A stretch of 37,345 bases of DNA from Thiomargarita sp. (lineage in GTDB: Bacteria; Pseudomonadota; Gammaproteobacteria; Beggiatoales; Beggiatoaceae). Position 1 is the first letter of the stretch. The number at the start of each line of letters is the position of its first letter. Shown here in pieces: positions 17,060 to 25,819 of this stretch. Below the pieces are notes generated by a model. It had not been told where the DNA came from. It did not search any database and saw only the letters and a list, made by a program, of their open reading frames with translations. The translations under genes were made by a program, and so were the position numbers. Location of the stretch: NCBI GenBank assembly GCA_020721025.1, contig DYNO01000003.1:1-37345 (forward strand), read 5' to 3'.

Positions 17060-19489
17060 ATGTCAATTCGTAAACGTTTGTTTGACCTCATTATTGCAAT
17101 TCCTCTGTTATTGCTATTGTTGCCCGTGTTCGCGGTGATAGCCCTATGTATCACCTTAGAAAGTCGCGGCGGCATCTTCATGCAACAACGTCGGATTGGG
17201 CAATTTGGCAAACCGTTTCAAATGGTTAGATTTCGCACGCTCTACGCGCCTTACACCGAAGAATCCCCTACCAGTATCGGCTATGATGCCCATGTCACCC
17301 GCTGCGGTTATTGGTTGCGACAATTGCATCTCGATGATCTGCCACAACTGTTTAATGTGATTCGGGGCGAAATGAGCTTGGTCGGTCCCCGTCCAGAACT
17401 GCCTGAATATGTTGCACTTTATCCGGATAATATCAAACAAACCATTTTATCAGTGCCCGTAGGAATGACGGATTATGCCGAAGGAGAATTACAACAAGAA
17501 AATGATTTACTGGCAGCCTCCCTACGTCCCGAAGCAGATTACATTGAGAAAATTTTACCGCTCAAATTAGCTTATCATCAACAGTATGTCCATGAACAAT
17601 CGCTATTTTTAGACCTTCAATTGCTATTTAACGCGTTAAAACGCCTGCTACTGACTCCATGTGGTACTTTGCTCTCTTTACAACGTTTCCCAATTTTTCT
17701 GCACGACTTGATCATGGTCGCATTGAGTTGGACGGGTGCGATCTTAATCCGCTATAATTTCACGCTAACTTCTGATATTTACTTGATTATATTAGAAACT
17801 TTGCCACTGATTCTCGCAATCCAATGTGCAATTCTCTGGTATAACGGCGTGCATCAAGGAATTTGGCGATTTGTCAGTTTGCCCGACGTTGCCAACATTT
17901 TGCGTTCGGTATTGCTGGGAGTGCTTGGAATTATTATGATTTTGGTGATTTATAATCGTTTAGAAGGCGTACCACGTTCATCACTGCTATTTTATCCATT
18001 TTTGCTCATTTTGCTGTTGGGAATGCCACGCTTAATTTACAGAATATTGCATGAACACACCCTGACCTTGACCGCAAAACCAAGACAACGGGTGCTGGTT
18101 CTCGGCGCGGGGACGGCGGGTGACATGCTGATACGAGATATGTTGCGCAATCCGAAAAGCAATTACATTCCCGTTGGATTTCTCGACGACCAACAACGCT
18201 TGCAAGGTGGCAAATTACAAGGGGTTGCGGTGCTGGGTGGGCTGGATCGCTTGCAAGAGATGGTTAAATTGCTGCAAGTGGATTTAGTGATGATTGCGAT
18301 GCCGTCTGCGTCCGATGAACAGATGAGTCGTGCGGTTGCTCTGTGCGAACACTGCGGCGTAGCTTTTCGTACTTTGCCGAAGTTACATGACATTGTAAAT
18401 CAACAAGTTACCTTGAGAGAAGTGCGCGAAGTTTCCATTGAAGACCTGTTAGGGCGGGCAAAGGTCGAATTAGACTGGAAAGCGATTGAATCCGGCGTGA
18501 CGGGAAAGGTGGTGTTGGTCAGCGGCGGCGGTGGCTCGATTGGCTCAGAATTATGCCGGCAAATCGTGCGATTGAAACCGGCTAAATTGGTGATTGTGGA
18601 ACGCAGCGAATTTAATTTATATCAGGTTGAAATGCAGCTTAAACAAGAAGTTGGTGAGCTTGAACTGCACTGTTGTTTGGGCGATGTTGGCGATAAAGTG
18701 GCGATGCAACATATTTTGGGAATCCACCGTCCAAAAATCATTTTTCATGCTGCTGCGTATAAACACGTTCCGATGTTGCAATTTCAAGTGCGAGAAGCGG
18801 TGCGTAATAATATCTTGGGCACAAAGACACTTGCGGAAACTGCGATGCAGCAAGGATGCGATACATTTGTATTAATTTCAACCGATAAAGCAGTCAATCC
18901 GACCAATATTATGGGAGCGAGCAAGCGTGCTGCCGAAATTTTGTGTCAAACGATGAATTCCCGCGGGATGACTAAATTTATTACGGTGCGTTTTGGCAAT
19001 GTATTGGGGTCGGCGGGCAGTGTGGTTCCTCTGTTTAAACAACAAATTGCACAAGGCGGACCGGTGACCGTGACGCATCCGGAGGTCAGCCGCTATTTTA
19101 TGACGATTCCCGAAGCAACGCAGTTAATTTTGCAAGCGGGCGCGATGGGGCAGGGTGGCGAAATTTTTGTTTTGGATATGGGAAAACCGATAAAAATCAG
19201 ATTATTAGCAGAACAAATGATCCGTTTATCGGGCAAAGTGCCAGAACGGCAGATCAAAATCGTTTATACTGGATTACGCCCCGGCGAAAAGTTACATGAA
19301 GAATTGTTTTATTCCGCAGAAAAGTTTGGTAAAACCATGCACTCTAAAATTTTTCTCGCCGCGCATCACGCTCAACATTGGGAAAATTTAGGCGAAATTA
19401 TTGAACAGTTGTCGCAAGCCTGTGATCGATATGCAGAAGATGAAATTAGTCGTGGTTTATTGCAATTAGTTCCAGAATTAACATATTGA
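17060..19489 (+). CDS. Fused sugar-phosphate transferase / NDP-sugar dehydratase
   Basis: An 809-residue protein that joins two enzymes usually encoded apart. Residues 1-200 are a bacterial sugar transferase (WcaJ/PglC type) with one N-terminal membrane helix (about 8-32), the QRRIG and RFRTL motifs, LDDLPQLFNVIRGEMSLVGP and PRPE. This type loads the first sugar-phosphate on undecaprenyl phosphate. Residues about 210-809 are a FlaA1/CapD/WbpM-type dehydratase: four hydrophobic helices (about 215-325), a first Rossmann loop VLGAGTAG (near 346-353), a second GGGGSIGSE (near 488-496), and the catalytic segment STDKAVNPTNIMGASKR (near 607-623), where Met replaces the classical Tyr as in this subfamily. 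It would make a 4-keto-6-deoxy sugar and transfer a sugar to the lipid carrier at the membrane. No frameshift is involved. Fusion is clear; substrate is not. Confidence 0.92.
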   Translation: MSIRKRLFDLIIAIPLLLLLLPVFAVIALCITLESRGGIFMQQRRIGQFGKPFQMVRFRTLYAPYTEESPTSIGYDAHVTRCGYWLRQLHLDDLPQLFNVIRGEMSLVGPRPELPEYVALYPDNIKQTILSVPVGMTDYAEGELQQENDLLAASLRPEADYIEKILPLKLAYHQQYVHEQSLFLDLQLLFNALKRLLLTPCGTLLSLQRFPIFLHDLIMVALSWTGAILIRYNFTLTSDIYLIILETLPLILAIQCAILWYNGVHQGIWRFVSLPDVANILRSVLLGVLGIIMILVIYNRLEGVPRSSLLFYPFLLILLLGMPRLIYRILHEHTLTLTAKPRQRVLVLGAGTAGDMLIRDMLRNPKSNYIPVGFLDDQQRLQGGKLQGVAVLGGLDRLQEMVKLLQVDLVMIAMPSASDEQMSRAVALCEHCGVAFRTLPKLHDIVNQQVTLREVREVSIEDLLGRAKVELDWKAIESGVTGKVVLVSGGGGSIGSELCRQIVRLKPAKLVIVERSEFNLYQVEMQLKQEVGELELHCCLGDVGDKVAMQHILGIHRPKIIFHAAAYKHVPMLQFQVREAVRNNILGTKTLAETAMQQGCDTFVLISTDKAVNPTNIMGASKRAAEILCQTMNSRGMTKFITVRFGNVLGSAGSVVPLFKQQIAQGGPVTVTHPEVSRYFMTIPEATQLILQAGAMGQGGEIFVLDMGKPIKIRLLAEQMIRLSGKVPERQIKIVYTGLRPGEKLHEELFYSAEKFGKTMHSKIFLAAHHAQHWENLGEIIEQLSQACDRYAEDEISRGLLQLVPELTY

Positions 19490-19580
19490 TAATTAGACTG
19501 TTTAGCGGTCAGTGCTCCGTCCTGTTACCATAACAGTTGACAACAGATAACTTAGGTTGCTACCCATTTACAGGATTTTT

Positions 19581-19706
19581 ATGTTACTGGCACACAAAGT
19601 AGAATTGCGACCCAAGCCCGATCAGCTTGATTATTTTGAGAAAGCCTGCGGTCACTATCGACATTGTTGGAATCATACGTTGGCATGGTTTAGTCAACTA
19701 ATCTGA
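19581..19706 (+). pseudogene. TnpB (IS200/IS605-type) N-terminal relic
   Basis: A 41-codon open frame from ATG 19581 to TGA 19704 begins MLLAHKVELRPKPDQ and continues with YFEKACGHYRHCWNHTLAW. This matches the typical start of TnpB/OrfB proteins (HK-x-x-L-x-P followed by ACG-x-x-R-x-x-WN). Full TnpB has about 370-400 residues, so the RuvC-like nuclease is entirely missing. Structured sequence follows directly (19742-19837), suggesting an internal deletion that kept the element's two ends. Confidence 0.72.
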
Positions 19707-19741
19707 ACAACTACGCTGCTTAAATTGTTTTTTTTGCTGTC

Positions 19742-19837
19742 AGTCCCGACAAGCTTCAGCGGGACTCTAATCGCCCGTCATAGTGACCGTAAGACTTGAG
19801 TAATCAAGCAGTTGCGAAAATAGTTTGATACGACGGG
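19742..19837 (+). mobile_element. Probable right end / omegaRNA-like tail of the TnpB relic
   Basis: A perfect 7-bp stem AGTCCCG/CGGGACT (19742-19748 and 19760-19766) surrounds a loop containing GCTTCAG. A longer pairing CCCGTC/GACGGG (19774-19779 and 19832-19837) encloses the next 50 bases. Hairpins of this sort close IS605-family TnpB genes, where the 3' end also yields the guide (omega) RNA. The assignment is inferred from position after the TnpB relic and the structure. Confidence 0.45.
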
Positions 19838-19986
19838 AATATCACTGATAACCATTCTCATTGTTAATGATTGTCAATGGTTTAGAAGCTGCTGAACTCA
19901 ATAAATATTTTAGCCATCACAGCCTACCAAGTTTGTTTACATTACAAATATGATAGGCTACATAATCAATAAGCGTTCAGTCTCAC

Positions 19987-22900
19987 CTACTTCCGCCGTA
20001 AATCCAACGTGTAAGGATAATCGGTATTCACTTCTTCAATTGGGGGCTGCATGGGCCCAACCGGATGTCCTTGTGGATGAAAACCTGATAAACCCGTGAA
20101 CCAATCTGGTGGTTGAATCCAGCCCGGCGTGTGTCCCATGTCGAAGAATCGAGAAATCCGGCGTGATTCTGCGGCATTGGCATTCACTGGGAAATCATCG
20201 TAACTCCGCCCGCCCGGATGCGCCACATGATAAGTACATCCGCCAATTGCTCGCCCATTCCACGTATCAATCATGTCAAAAACCAATGGCACATGCACCG
20301 GAATTGTCGGATGTAATGCCGAAGCCGGTTGCCACGCCCGATAACGCACGCCCGCGACATATTCGCCTTGTACGCCCGTTGCTTGCAGAGGAACGCGCCG
20401 CCCGTTACACGTCACCACGTAGCGAGAATCTGTCAGCCCGGTGATGTGAATTTGTACCCGCTCAACGGAAGAGTCCACATAACGCGCCGTGCCACCCGCC
20501 CCCGCTTCTTCACCCAACACATGCCAAGGTTCTATCGCCATGTTTAAATTCAACACCATATCCCGCATTTGCACCTTGCCATAATGAGGAAAACGGAATT
20601 CAAAAAATGGATCAAGCCATTCCAATTGAAACGGATAACCTTCGTGCTGCAATTCCTCGACAATTTCCTTCATGTCTTGGCGCACAAAATAGGGCAACAT
20701 AAAGCGGTCGTGTAATTCCGTCCCCCAACGCACCAAACGATGTGAATACGGTTTTTTCCAAAAACGCATCACTAAGGCACGAATTAACAGCATCTGCATC
20801 AAGCTCATCCGCGCATGGGGAGGCATTTCAAATGCCCGCATTTCTACCAATCCCAACCGTCCGCTACTGCTGTCGGGGGAATACAGTTTGTCGATACAAA
20901 ATTCCGCGCGATGGGTATTTCCAGTTAAATCAACCAGTAAGTGACGCAACAGTCGATCAACTAACCAAGGTTCGGTCACTTCTCCGGTCGGCATTTGTTT
21001 GAACGCAATTTCCAATTCATACAAACTTTCGTTGCGCGCCTCATCAACTCGCGGGGCTTGACTGGTGGGACCAATGAACATTCCTGAAAATAAATACGAC
21101 AAACTGGGGTGGTGCTGCCAATAGGTGATTAAACTTTTCAGCACGTCCGGACGACGTAGCATCGGACTGTCTGCCGGAGTTGCCCCGCCCAAAGTAACGT
21201 GATTGCCGCCGCCCGTGCCAGTATGTCTGCCATCAAGCATAAATTTTTCAGTGCTTAACCGAGATAAATAGGCTTCTTCATACAAGGTGTTGGTATTTTT
21301 AACCAGTTCATCCCAACTGTTTGCCGGATGCACATTGACTTCAATCACGCCGGGATCAGGAGTGATCTTGAAATTTTGAATGCGTGGATCGTTCGGCGGA
21401 TCGTAACCTTCTAACATCACTGGCATTTTTAACGCTTTCGCGGTCGATTCGATGCTGGCAATTAAATCTAAATAATGTTCCAAATGTGTCAAGGGCGGAA
21501 GGAAAACATGCAGAAAACCTTCACGCGATTCGACACATAGTGCGGTATGAATGATTTGTTGCGTTACGGCTTTTTTGCCATTTTTTGGCAACGGTTGCTG
21601 ATGCGTTCCCGGATGCTCGGCGGGTGATTGTTGATAATACGCATAGCGTTTTGCCACTTCCCCATGAAAATCTTGTAGCGGCAGATGTTCTTCAAATAAA
21701 CTGTGTTCTTCTTGAAATTCAGTCTCTTGCTCGGCATTCCAAGGCAGTGAATCAAGTGGCAACCGCAAACCAATCGGAGAATCGCCGGGAATTAAATACA
21801 TCGCCCCACGCCGAAATTCCCATATATTACTGCGCCAATGAGTGCTCGGGTTGGGAGGCTGATAATTCCATGCTAAAGGGAGCGCGTAACCGACGGGATG
21901 ATTTACGCCTTCACTGAGCAATCGCAACAACCGTTTTCGTTCTAAATCTTTTTTCAAATCAGCCGTTTTGATATCGACATTGGCGGGAATCGTGCCTTCT
22001 TTCCACAAATAATACACAGTATCTTCATACGCCGGCGCAACGTTGTCATAATGCACGCCCAACCGTTTGCACAGATGGTTCATGAAATGCTCGGCATCTG
22101 CCACCGTGTAATTGTACTTCTGTAGATCATTGGCAAGCCATTGATCATCCTGCCAAATCGGTTGTTGATCCTTACGCCAAAAGCACGCCAACGCCCAGCG
22201 CGGAAGTTCTTCACCGGGATACCATTTTCCCTGTGCATAATGTAAAACACTGCCGGGGGCAAAACGGGCGCGCAAGCGTTTCAATAAGTTACCCGCCAAT
22301 TTACGCTTATTTTTACCCAATGCCGCAGTATTCCACTCCGCACTTTCCATATCATCGACAGACACAAAAGTGGGTTCGCCACCCATTGTCAAGCGCACAT
22401 CGTGTTCCACCAATTCCGCATCAATCTTGTGTCCGAGGGCTTCAATTGCCGTCCACTGCTCTTCGCTATAGGGTTTAGTGACGCGCGGGTCTTCGTGAAG
22501 ACGTTTGATTTCATTATGAAAATAAAATGTGACTTCGCATTTATCGGTCGCGCCGGTGATGGGAGAAGCACTGCCCGGATCAGGAGTACATGCCAGTGGA
22601 ATGTGTCCTTCCCCTGCGAATAATCCGGAAGTGGGATCCAGTCCCACCCAACCTGCGCCGGGTAAAAATACTTCTGTCCACGCGTGTAAGTCGGTGAAAT
22701 CATTGCTCGGACCGGAGGGACCATCGAGAGATTTCACATCGGTGGTTAATTGCACCAAGTAACCAGAGACAAATCGGGCGGCAAGTCCCAAATGTCGTAA
22801 AATTTGCACCAACAACCACGCGCTGTCACGACATGATCCCGTGTGTTTTGTCAGCGTTTCTTCACACGTTTGCACGCCCGGTTCTAAGCGAATGGTGTAG

Positions 22901-23370
22901 CTGATATCTTTTTGTAATCGTTGATTTAGTTCAACCAAGAAATCGACAATGCGCAGTTTTTTACGATCTACTTTTTCAAGCCACTGCATTAATTTGGGAC
23001 CCAATTCCTTGATTTCTAAATAGGGCACCAATTCTTTCGCCAATTTTTCTTCATACGGAAACGGGAAAGATTCCGCATAATCTTCAACAAAGAAATCAAA
23101 GGGATTGATCACCACCATTTCGGCAACAAGATCAACTTCGACGCTGAATTCCTTGACTTTTTCCAGAAACACGATGCGCGCCAAATAATTACCAAAAGGG
23201 TCTTGTTGCCAGTTGATAAAGTGATTTTCTGGCTTGATATTCAATGAGTAAGATAAAATCGGGGTACGACAATGCGCTGCGGGACGTAACCGAATGACAT
23301 GCGGCGACATCGACACGAGACGGTCGTAAGTGTAGCGGGTGTAATGATTGAGTGCGACATGAATAGCCAT
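19987..23370 (-). CDS. Transglutaminase-like protein with DUF2126 domain
   Basis: A 1127-residue cytoplasmic-looking protein. The ATG at 23370 is preferred over the upstream TTG because MAIHVALNHYTRYTYDR is the standard start of this family and an AGGT ribosome site precedes it. Residues 1-90 form the bacterial transglutaminase N-terminal domain. The transglutaminase-like domain has the Cys-His-Asp triad at C180 (HTGSCRDSAW), H229 (DLHAWTEV) and D245 (WVGLDPTSG). The large remainder (about 300-1120) is DUF2126, related in fold to glutamate-cysteine ligases, with the segment DGRHTGTGGGNHVTLGG. In many proteobacteria it lies beside circularly permuted ATP-grasp and alpha-E genes and is thought to work on a peptide; these partners are absent here. 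Biochemical role unknown. Confidence 0.9.
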   Translation of the reverse strand: MAIHVALNHYTRYTYDRLVSMSPHVIRLRPAAHCRTPILSYSLNIKPENHFINWQQDPFGNYLARIVFLEKVKEFSVEVDLVAEMVVINPFDFFVEDYAESFPFPYEEKLAKELVPYLEIKELGPKLMQWLEKVDRKKLRIVDFLVELNQRLQKDISYTIRLEPGVQTCEETLTKHTGSCRDSAWLLVQILRHLGLAARFVSGYLVQLTTDVKSLDGPSGPSNDFTDLHAWTEVFLPGAGWVGLDPTSGLFAGEGHIPLACTPDPGSASPITGATDKCEVTFYFHNEIKRLHEDPRVTKPYSEEQWTAIEALGHKIDAELVEHDVRLTMGGEPTFVSVDDMESAEWNTAALGKNKRKLAGNLLKRLRARFAPGSVLHYAQGKWYPGEELPRWALACFWRKDQQPIWQDDQWLANDLQKYNYTVADAEHFMNHLCKRLGVHYDNVAPAYEDTVYYLWKEGTIPANVDIKTADLKKDLERKRLLRLLSEGVNHPVGYALPLAWNYQPPNPSTHWRSNIWEFRRGAMYLIPGDSPIGLRLPLDSLPWNAEQETEFQEEHSLFEEHLPLQDFHGEVAKRYAYYQQSPAEHPGTHQQPLPKNGKKAVTQQIIHTALCVESREGFLHVFLPPLTHLEHYLDLIASIESTAKALKMPVMLEGYDPPNDPRIQNFKITPDPGVIEVNVHPANSWDELVKNTNTLYEEAYLSRLSTEKFMLDGRHTGTGGGNHVTLGGATPADSPMLRRPDVLKSLITYWQHHPSLSYLFSGMFIGPTSQAPRVDEARNESLYELEIAFKQMPTGEVTEPWLVDRLLRHLLVDLTGNTHRAEFCIDKLYSPDSSSGRLGLVEMRAFEMPPHARMSLMQMLLIRALVMRFWKKPYSHRLVRWGTELHDRFMLPYFVRQDMKEIVEELQHEGYPFQLEWLDPFFEFRFPHYGKVQMRDMVLNLNMAIEPWHVLGEEAGAGGTARYVDSSVERVQIHITGLTDSRYVVTCNGRRVPLQATGVQGEYVAGVRYRAWQPASALHPTIPVHVPLVFDMIDTWNGRAIGGCTYHVAHPGGRSYDDFPVNANAAESRRISRFFDMGHTPGWIQPPDWFTGLSGFHPQGHPVGPMQPPIEEVNTDYPYTLDLRRK

Positions 23371-23506
23371 TATTCTACCTGTTGGCAATAGGGCGTGAAG
23401 AAAGTTATAAAGCTAATTATTTGAGTATATTAAAATATTTTAACCAATTTAACAGTTGAGAGACAAGAAGCAAAAACTATCGCGTGAATTATCTTAGTGG
23501 TTGAAC

Positions 23507-24115
23507 TCATCTTTTTTTAAAGAGCAGTGGATTAACTAACGGTTTCATGCGCTTAACTTCCTCCAAGTTATGTTTTAATAATTCATGCTGCCACAGTTCA
23601 TCGTCATCATTGATACAGGCTTGGGCAAGTGATTCTCCTATCTTTTCAAAACTTTGTCCGAAATTTTGTCTAAGTTGCTCGGGTTCTGACCACACCCCTA
23701 AAACAAAGACACGCTTCCTAAGTTCTTCCAATTTATTTTCCAATTTTAATTCTTCCTCCGATTTTAATTCTTCCCCCAATTTTAATTTTTCCTTCAATTT
23801 CATCTTCAACTGACGAAATGTATATTCTCTGCGATTGTGATCACCCGTTTTTTCATCGAAATCAATCAACAGCAGAACCATCCGATGAGGAAATTTATCA
23901 AACATCTTCGGAACTTGATCTCCAATGAATTTTCCATCGACTGTTTTTTTCCATCCATCTTTTGGAGGCTTCCCGGCACGTTTTCGTAACACTTCAATTT
24001 GACGTGAATCAGGCATCCGCCCCTTTATTTCAAGCAGAAACGCATGAGCGAGTTGTCGATTTGCATCATCTTCAGCTAATATAATAAGATGCGGTTTTTC
24101 CGGATCCATACTCAT
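23507..24115 (-). CDS. TOPRIM-like partner of the ABC ATPase
   Basis: A 202-residue protein. An acidic position near the start (LIILAEDD, E15) and a DFD pair (LLLIDFDEK, D85 and D87) after a hydrophobic strand look like the Glu and Asp-x-Asp of a TOPRIM-type metal site. The C-terminal part has VFVLGVWSEPEQL and SFEKIGESLAQAC. Residues about 108-134 are an almost pure Lys/Glu/Leu helix with a six-residue repeat (EELKSE, EELKLE) encoded by an 18-bp DNA repeat. The start codon overlaps the stop of the ATPase gene (ATGA, 24112-24115), so the two are coupled. Pairing of an OLD/RecF-like ATPase with a small TOPRIM protein recalls PARIS (AriA/AriB) and other antiphage nucleases. Family membership not verified; nuclease role is inference. 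Confidence 0.6.
   Translation of the reverse strand: MSMDPEKPHLIILAEDDANRQLAHAFLLEIKGRMPDSRQIEVLRKRAGKPPKDGWKKTVDGKFIGDQVPKMFDKFPHRMVLLLIDFDEKTGDHNRREYTFRQLKMKLKEKLKLGEELKSEEELKLENKLEELRKRVFVLGVWSEPEQLRQNFGQSFEKIGESLAQACINDDDELWQHELLKHNLEEVKRMKPLVNPLLFKKR
23744..23797. repeat. 18-bp tandem repeat, three units, inside the TOPRIM-like gene
   Basis: Three adjacent 18-base units (23744-23761, 23762-23779, 23780-23797) share TTTTAATTCTTCC in the first two and a two-to-three-base variant in the third. The unit is a multiple of three and adds six residues of charged helix per copy, so copy number can change without a frameshift. Confidence 0.75.
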
Positions 24116-25251
24116 AATTTAATATCCCCGCAAATTAACGAATCTATTAAATTACCCGTAACTTGAATTTCATTAAGTCGTTTGATTGAGGGAGGCTCAA
24201 GATGGCTTTTTCGATCCAACACGAAAGTATTTTCATCAAAAAAACGACTGATGGTTTCTTCATGATGAGAAGTGATTAGAATTTGCCCCTTGCTCTTAAA
24301 TGAACTTTGCAATTCACCGATGAAATAACCTACTTCTGACAGTGATACATAATTATCTGGTTCATCCCAAAAACAAAATAATGGCTGATTATAATCATTT
24401 GATGCCAATACGACTGCACAGAGGAAAAAGCATTTTTCTCCATCTGATAATTGATTGAAATCAAACTTAAAGCGAACTGACGTACCACTTATACTTTGAA
24501 AACGCACTACAATATTTCTATTTTTTTTGCCGATGATTTCATTTTCAAACTCATAAATATCTGGCAGAACATTCTTTAAGTAATTGGATATTCTATTGTA
24601 TGCCGCAGGATAGCGACTCAATAAACCAGATAACCAATCACCAAAATTTGCTACATTTCGCATCGGTTGCAAAGTTTCTTCACTGGATTCACCAGACATC
24701 AATTGAGGAATTGGGGCTAAAATGAGCATATTAGACAGCCACGTTTTGAAAACTCTCGATGGATCATCATGGGATTCTTGAATGATTGAAAGTGCAATTA
24801 AATGCCAATCTAACATGAATTTAGATTGTTCTGGTCTTGATTCAATCGAAATTTCACTACTTTGGCGAGAGTAAAATATTTGTTCATTAACTCTAAGATT
24901 TTCTTCTAACACTACAAGTTCGCCATCTGATAGTGCCAAAGCCAATTCATATTTATAAAGTTGTTGATCAAGCAATACTTCAACTTCAAAACGCATAGGA
25001 ATTTGGGTTTGGACACGGGAACGAACGTGTTTTGGAATATGAGCAAGACCAAATGTAAAATCGTGTGGTTCAATCAGGTTGCTAACTCGATTCACCCCGC
25101 GCCCAATATTTTGAAAAATTTCTAAAGCTGCACCGATGGTAGATTTTCCCGATCCATTTTTTCCAATCAATAGGGCGGAGGAAATGTCTTTGAGTTTCAA
25201 TTCAAAATTTTCCAAACATCTGAAGTTATGAACATAGAGTCGTTGCAACAT
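24112..25251 (-). CDS. ABC/RecF-like AAA ATPase (OLD/AriA-like)
   Basis: A 379-residue ATPase started at the ATG at 25251, which has an AAGGAG ribosome site at 25258-25263; the frame is open to 25392 but those residues are not conserved-looking. It opens with LYVHNFRCLENFEL, typical of SMC/RecF/OLD-type ATPases. Walker A is GKNGSGKST (30-38), the ABC signature LSDGEK (268-273), Walker B ends in WDEP (295-298) and the switch histidine is H329 in LITSHHEE. There is no C-terminal nuclease, unlike OLD. The neighbour downstream encodes a TOPRIM-like protein in a coupled ATGA arrangement. Together they look like a sensor/ATPase plus effector pair, as in several antiphage systems, but no known system is matched with certainty. 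Confidence 0.85.
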   Translation of the reverse strand: MLQRLYVHNFRCLENFELKLKDISSALLIGKNGSGKSTIGAALEIFQNIGRGVNRVSNLIEPHDFTFGLAHIPKHVRSRVQTQIPMRFEVEVLLDQQLYKYELALALSDGELVVLEENLRVNEQIFYSRQSSEISIESRPEQSKFMLDWHLIALSIIQESHDDPSRVFKTWLSNMLILAPIPQLMSGESSEETLQPMRNVANFGDWLSGLLSRYPAAYNRISNYLKNVLPDIYEFENEIIGKKNRNIVVRFQSISGTSVRFKFDFNQLSDGEKCFFLCAVVLASNDYNQPLFCFWDEPDNYVSLSEVGYFIGELQSSFKSKGQILITSHHEETISRFFDENTFVLDRKSHLEPPSIKRLNEIQVTGNLIDSLICGDIKL

Positions 25252-25541
25252 GAGATACTCCTTATTGTATGAGAAGTTGAACGTGATGTAACCAAAATGA
25301 CTTATTTCATCTTGATTTTTTGCTGAAGGAATTTGACAATGATACACTAAAATGACGTGAAATTGGATTTTATGACTCTCTTTCGACATCACGCAATTTT
25401 TCGATGATTTAGAACGGTCAGTTGGAAACCTACATGGCAGTGGCGGCTATATTTTTTGAAACATCGCCCTGACTAATTTTTATTGAATTACCATAACTTC
25501 AAGTTTTCATACTAAAAATTGCGCATCCTACAAATTGCCGC

Positions 25542-25570
25542 TTGCTTATGATCCGAAGATACGTTAGAAT
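25542..25570 (+). promoter_or_regulatory. Promoter of the tRNA-Thr pair
   Basis: TTGCTT (25542-25547) and TAGAAT (25565-25570) are spaced by exactly 17 bases and followed by a GC-rich GCGCAG discriminator, as in stringently controlled stable-RNA promoters. The first tRNA begins 22 bases after the -10 box. Confidence 0.65.
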
Positions 25571-25590
25571 GCGCAGATTATTCACCTCGC

Positions 25591-25667
<77 letters not shown>

Positions 25668-25693
25668 TCGCACCGTGACAGCAGATCAAAATT

Positions 25694-25769
<76 letters not shown>

Positions 25770-25819
25770 CTCATCCTAGTCACACTGATTTAAAACGCGT
25801 TCCCTAATTCAACGTCCTC

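Noticed and set aside
20109..22762. Several plus-strand reading frames of 70-110 residues
   Set aside because: All are antisense to the transglutaminase/DUF2126 gene and show compositionally odd sequence without signal or domain features.
23744..23797. Frameshift or assembly artefact in the TOPRIM-like gene
   Set aside because: The repeat unit is 18 bases, keeps the frame, and conserved-looking segments follow it without interruption.
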